64,000 nucleotides of DNA from the NCBI GenBank assembly GCA_963836915.1, contig CAWILH010000002.1:1-64000 (forward strand). The letters are read 5' to 3'. The notes below the pieces were generated by a model. That model made no database searches and had not been told where the DNA came from. It was given only the letters and a program-made list of their open reading frames with translations. The first letter of the stretch is position 1, and every line of letters starts with the position of its first letter. The stretch is from Cryomorpha sp963836915 (GTDB lineage: Bacteria; Bacteroidota; Bacteroidia; Flavobacteriales_D; Cryomorphaceae). Shown here piece by piece: positions 63,475-64,000 of this stretch. The translations under genes were made by a program, and so were the position numbers.

Positions 63475-64000
63475 TTAGCTTTTGGCTTGTGTGTATAATT
63501 CAATTAAGGCCACAATATTGGGAAATTGAATTGATTCAGGAAAGATGTTCAAGAAATACTTACTCCCTTCGGGTTGTTTATGAAGGCAGTCGGTTAGCAG
63601 TTCGGCGGCATTTTCTAGCTCGCCCCTTTGCAGCAGCAGCTTTACGATATGCCAGTGCAGGTCTTGGGCTTCCTTCACCGTTGCGATCCCATCCTTTAGG
63701 GCTTGTATGCCTTCGCCGATATTATAAAGCATCACCTTGACTTCAGATAGGGCGATCCAAATCTCTTCGTCGCTTTCAAAATTTTCTGACATGTGGAGAT
63801 AAGCCTGCTCTGCTTCCCGCAAATAACCCGCTTTTACCAAGGTCTCGGCATATATATGCCAATTGTCCATGTTAAGCTCGTCATAATCCAGCGCTTCCCG
63901 GTAAAGTTTAAGGCTGGCCGTGAAGTTGATTTCGTTTTCCCGTACTGCGCCTAGCCCCATCAAGGCATCCACGTATTTGGGATCGAGTGCCAAGGCGCGC
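63475..64000 (-). CDS. Tetratricopeptide repeat protein, N-terminus outside window
   Basis: The frame is open to the window edge. At least four TPR-like units are seen (LDPKYVDALMGLGAVRENEIN, YREALDYDELNMDNWHIYAETLVKAGYLREAEQAYLH, ESDEEIWIALSEVKVMLYNIGEGIQALKDGI, HWHIVKLLLQRGELENAAELLTDCL). A scaffold role is likely; no partner can be named. The C-terminus ends LIELYTQAKS. Confidence 0.82.
   Translation of the reverse strand, partial: RALALDPKYVDALMGLGAVRENEINFTASLKLYREALDYDELNMDNWHIYAETLVKAGYLREAEQAYLHMSENFESDEEIWIALSEVKVMLYNIGEGIQALKDGIATVKEAQDLHWHIVKLLLQRGELENAAELLTDCLHKQPEGSKYFLNIFPESIQFPNIVALIELYTQAKS

Overview
The window is a piece of a Bacteroidota chromosome, most likely from the Flavobacteriia/Saprospiria side of the phylum. 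The evidence is two secreted proteins with C-terminal type IX secretion (Por) sorting tails, promoter elements of the TAnnTTTG type, a BshC bacillithiol enzyme, a PorT-like outer-membrane barrel, and almost no Shine-Dalgarno signal. No rRNA, tRNA or CRISPR array was recognised.

Layout. 0-8.1 kb is ordinary housekeeping: a heptosyltransferase-like GT9 (cut by the window edge), dapD, an AI-2E permease, a T9SS lipase, ruvX, clpP, an oxidoreductase, a response regulator and three small genes. 8.08-9.41 kb is a six-copy, about 237-bp tandem repeat with nested palindromes. 9.4-17 kb returns to core genes: DUF427, an MscS-type channel, otsA/otsB, purC, phoH and a SAM hydroxide adenosyltransferase. 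17-34.7 kb is an accessory, mostly AT-rich island. From 34.9 kb to the end the genome is again core: GH15, a HerA-like ATPase, DPP III, ACMSD, hemB, yidD, a C1 peptidase, bshC, an M17 peptidase, cmoA, cysE-cysM-ogt, aroE, DUF368, a rhodanese, a ComA-like protein and a TPR protein. A three-copy, 200-bp repeat lies at 41 kb.

The accessory island reads as an integron-like array of gene cassettes without an integron integrase (CALIN-like). Promoterless ORFs are separated by palindromic, roughly 120-132 bp attC-like sites. Each cassette starts with a GTT-type core whose complement recurs after its last ORF. In order the cassettes hold: a PD-(D/E)XK nuclease; a 6.6-kb copper/heavy-metal block (Cys-rich protein, HMA-DUF3347, DUF3347 lipoprotein, haem-binding protein, methyltransferase, and a multicopper oxidase fused to an outer-membrane barrel); a HEPN-like protein; a MORN-like protein; a lipoprotein; and a small secreted protein with a lipocalin-like protein. 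IS1595 (two copies), IS110, IS91 with a tyrosine recombinase, an IS4-family element and a dead group II intron have landed in the array. Several of them sit inside the attC-like sites.

A striking technical feature is the number of single-base frameshifts in otherwise intact genes: ruvX, otsA/otsB, the multicopper oxidase, the IS91 transposase, the tyrosine recombinase, bshC, the choice-of-anchor protein, the ICMT-like methyltransferase and aroE. Most lie in or beside short homopolymers. Because essential or core genes are affected, uncorrected indel errors in the assembly are more likely than real gene loss. The otsA/otsB junction sits on an A7 run compatible with -1 frameshifting and deserves separate attention.
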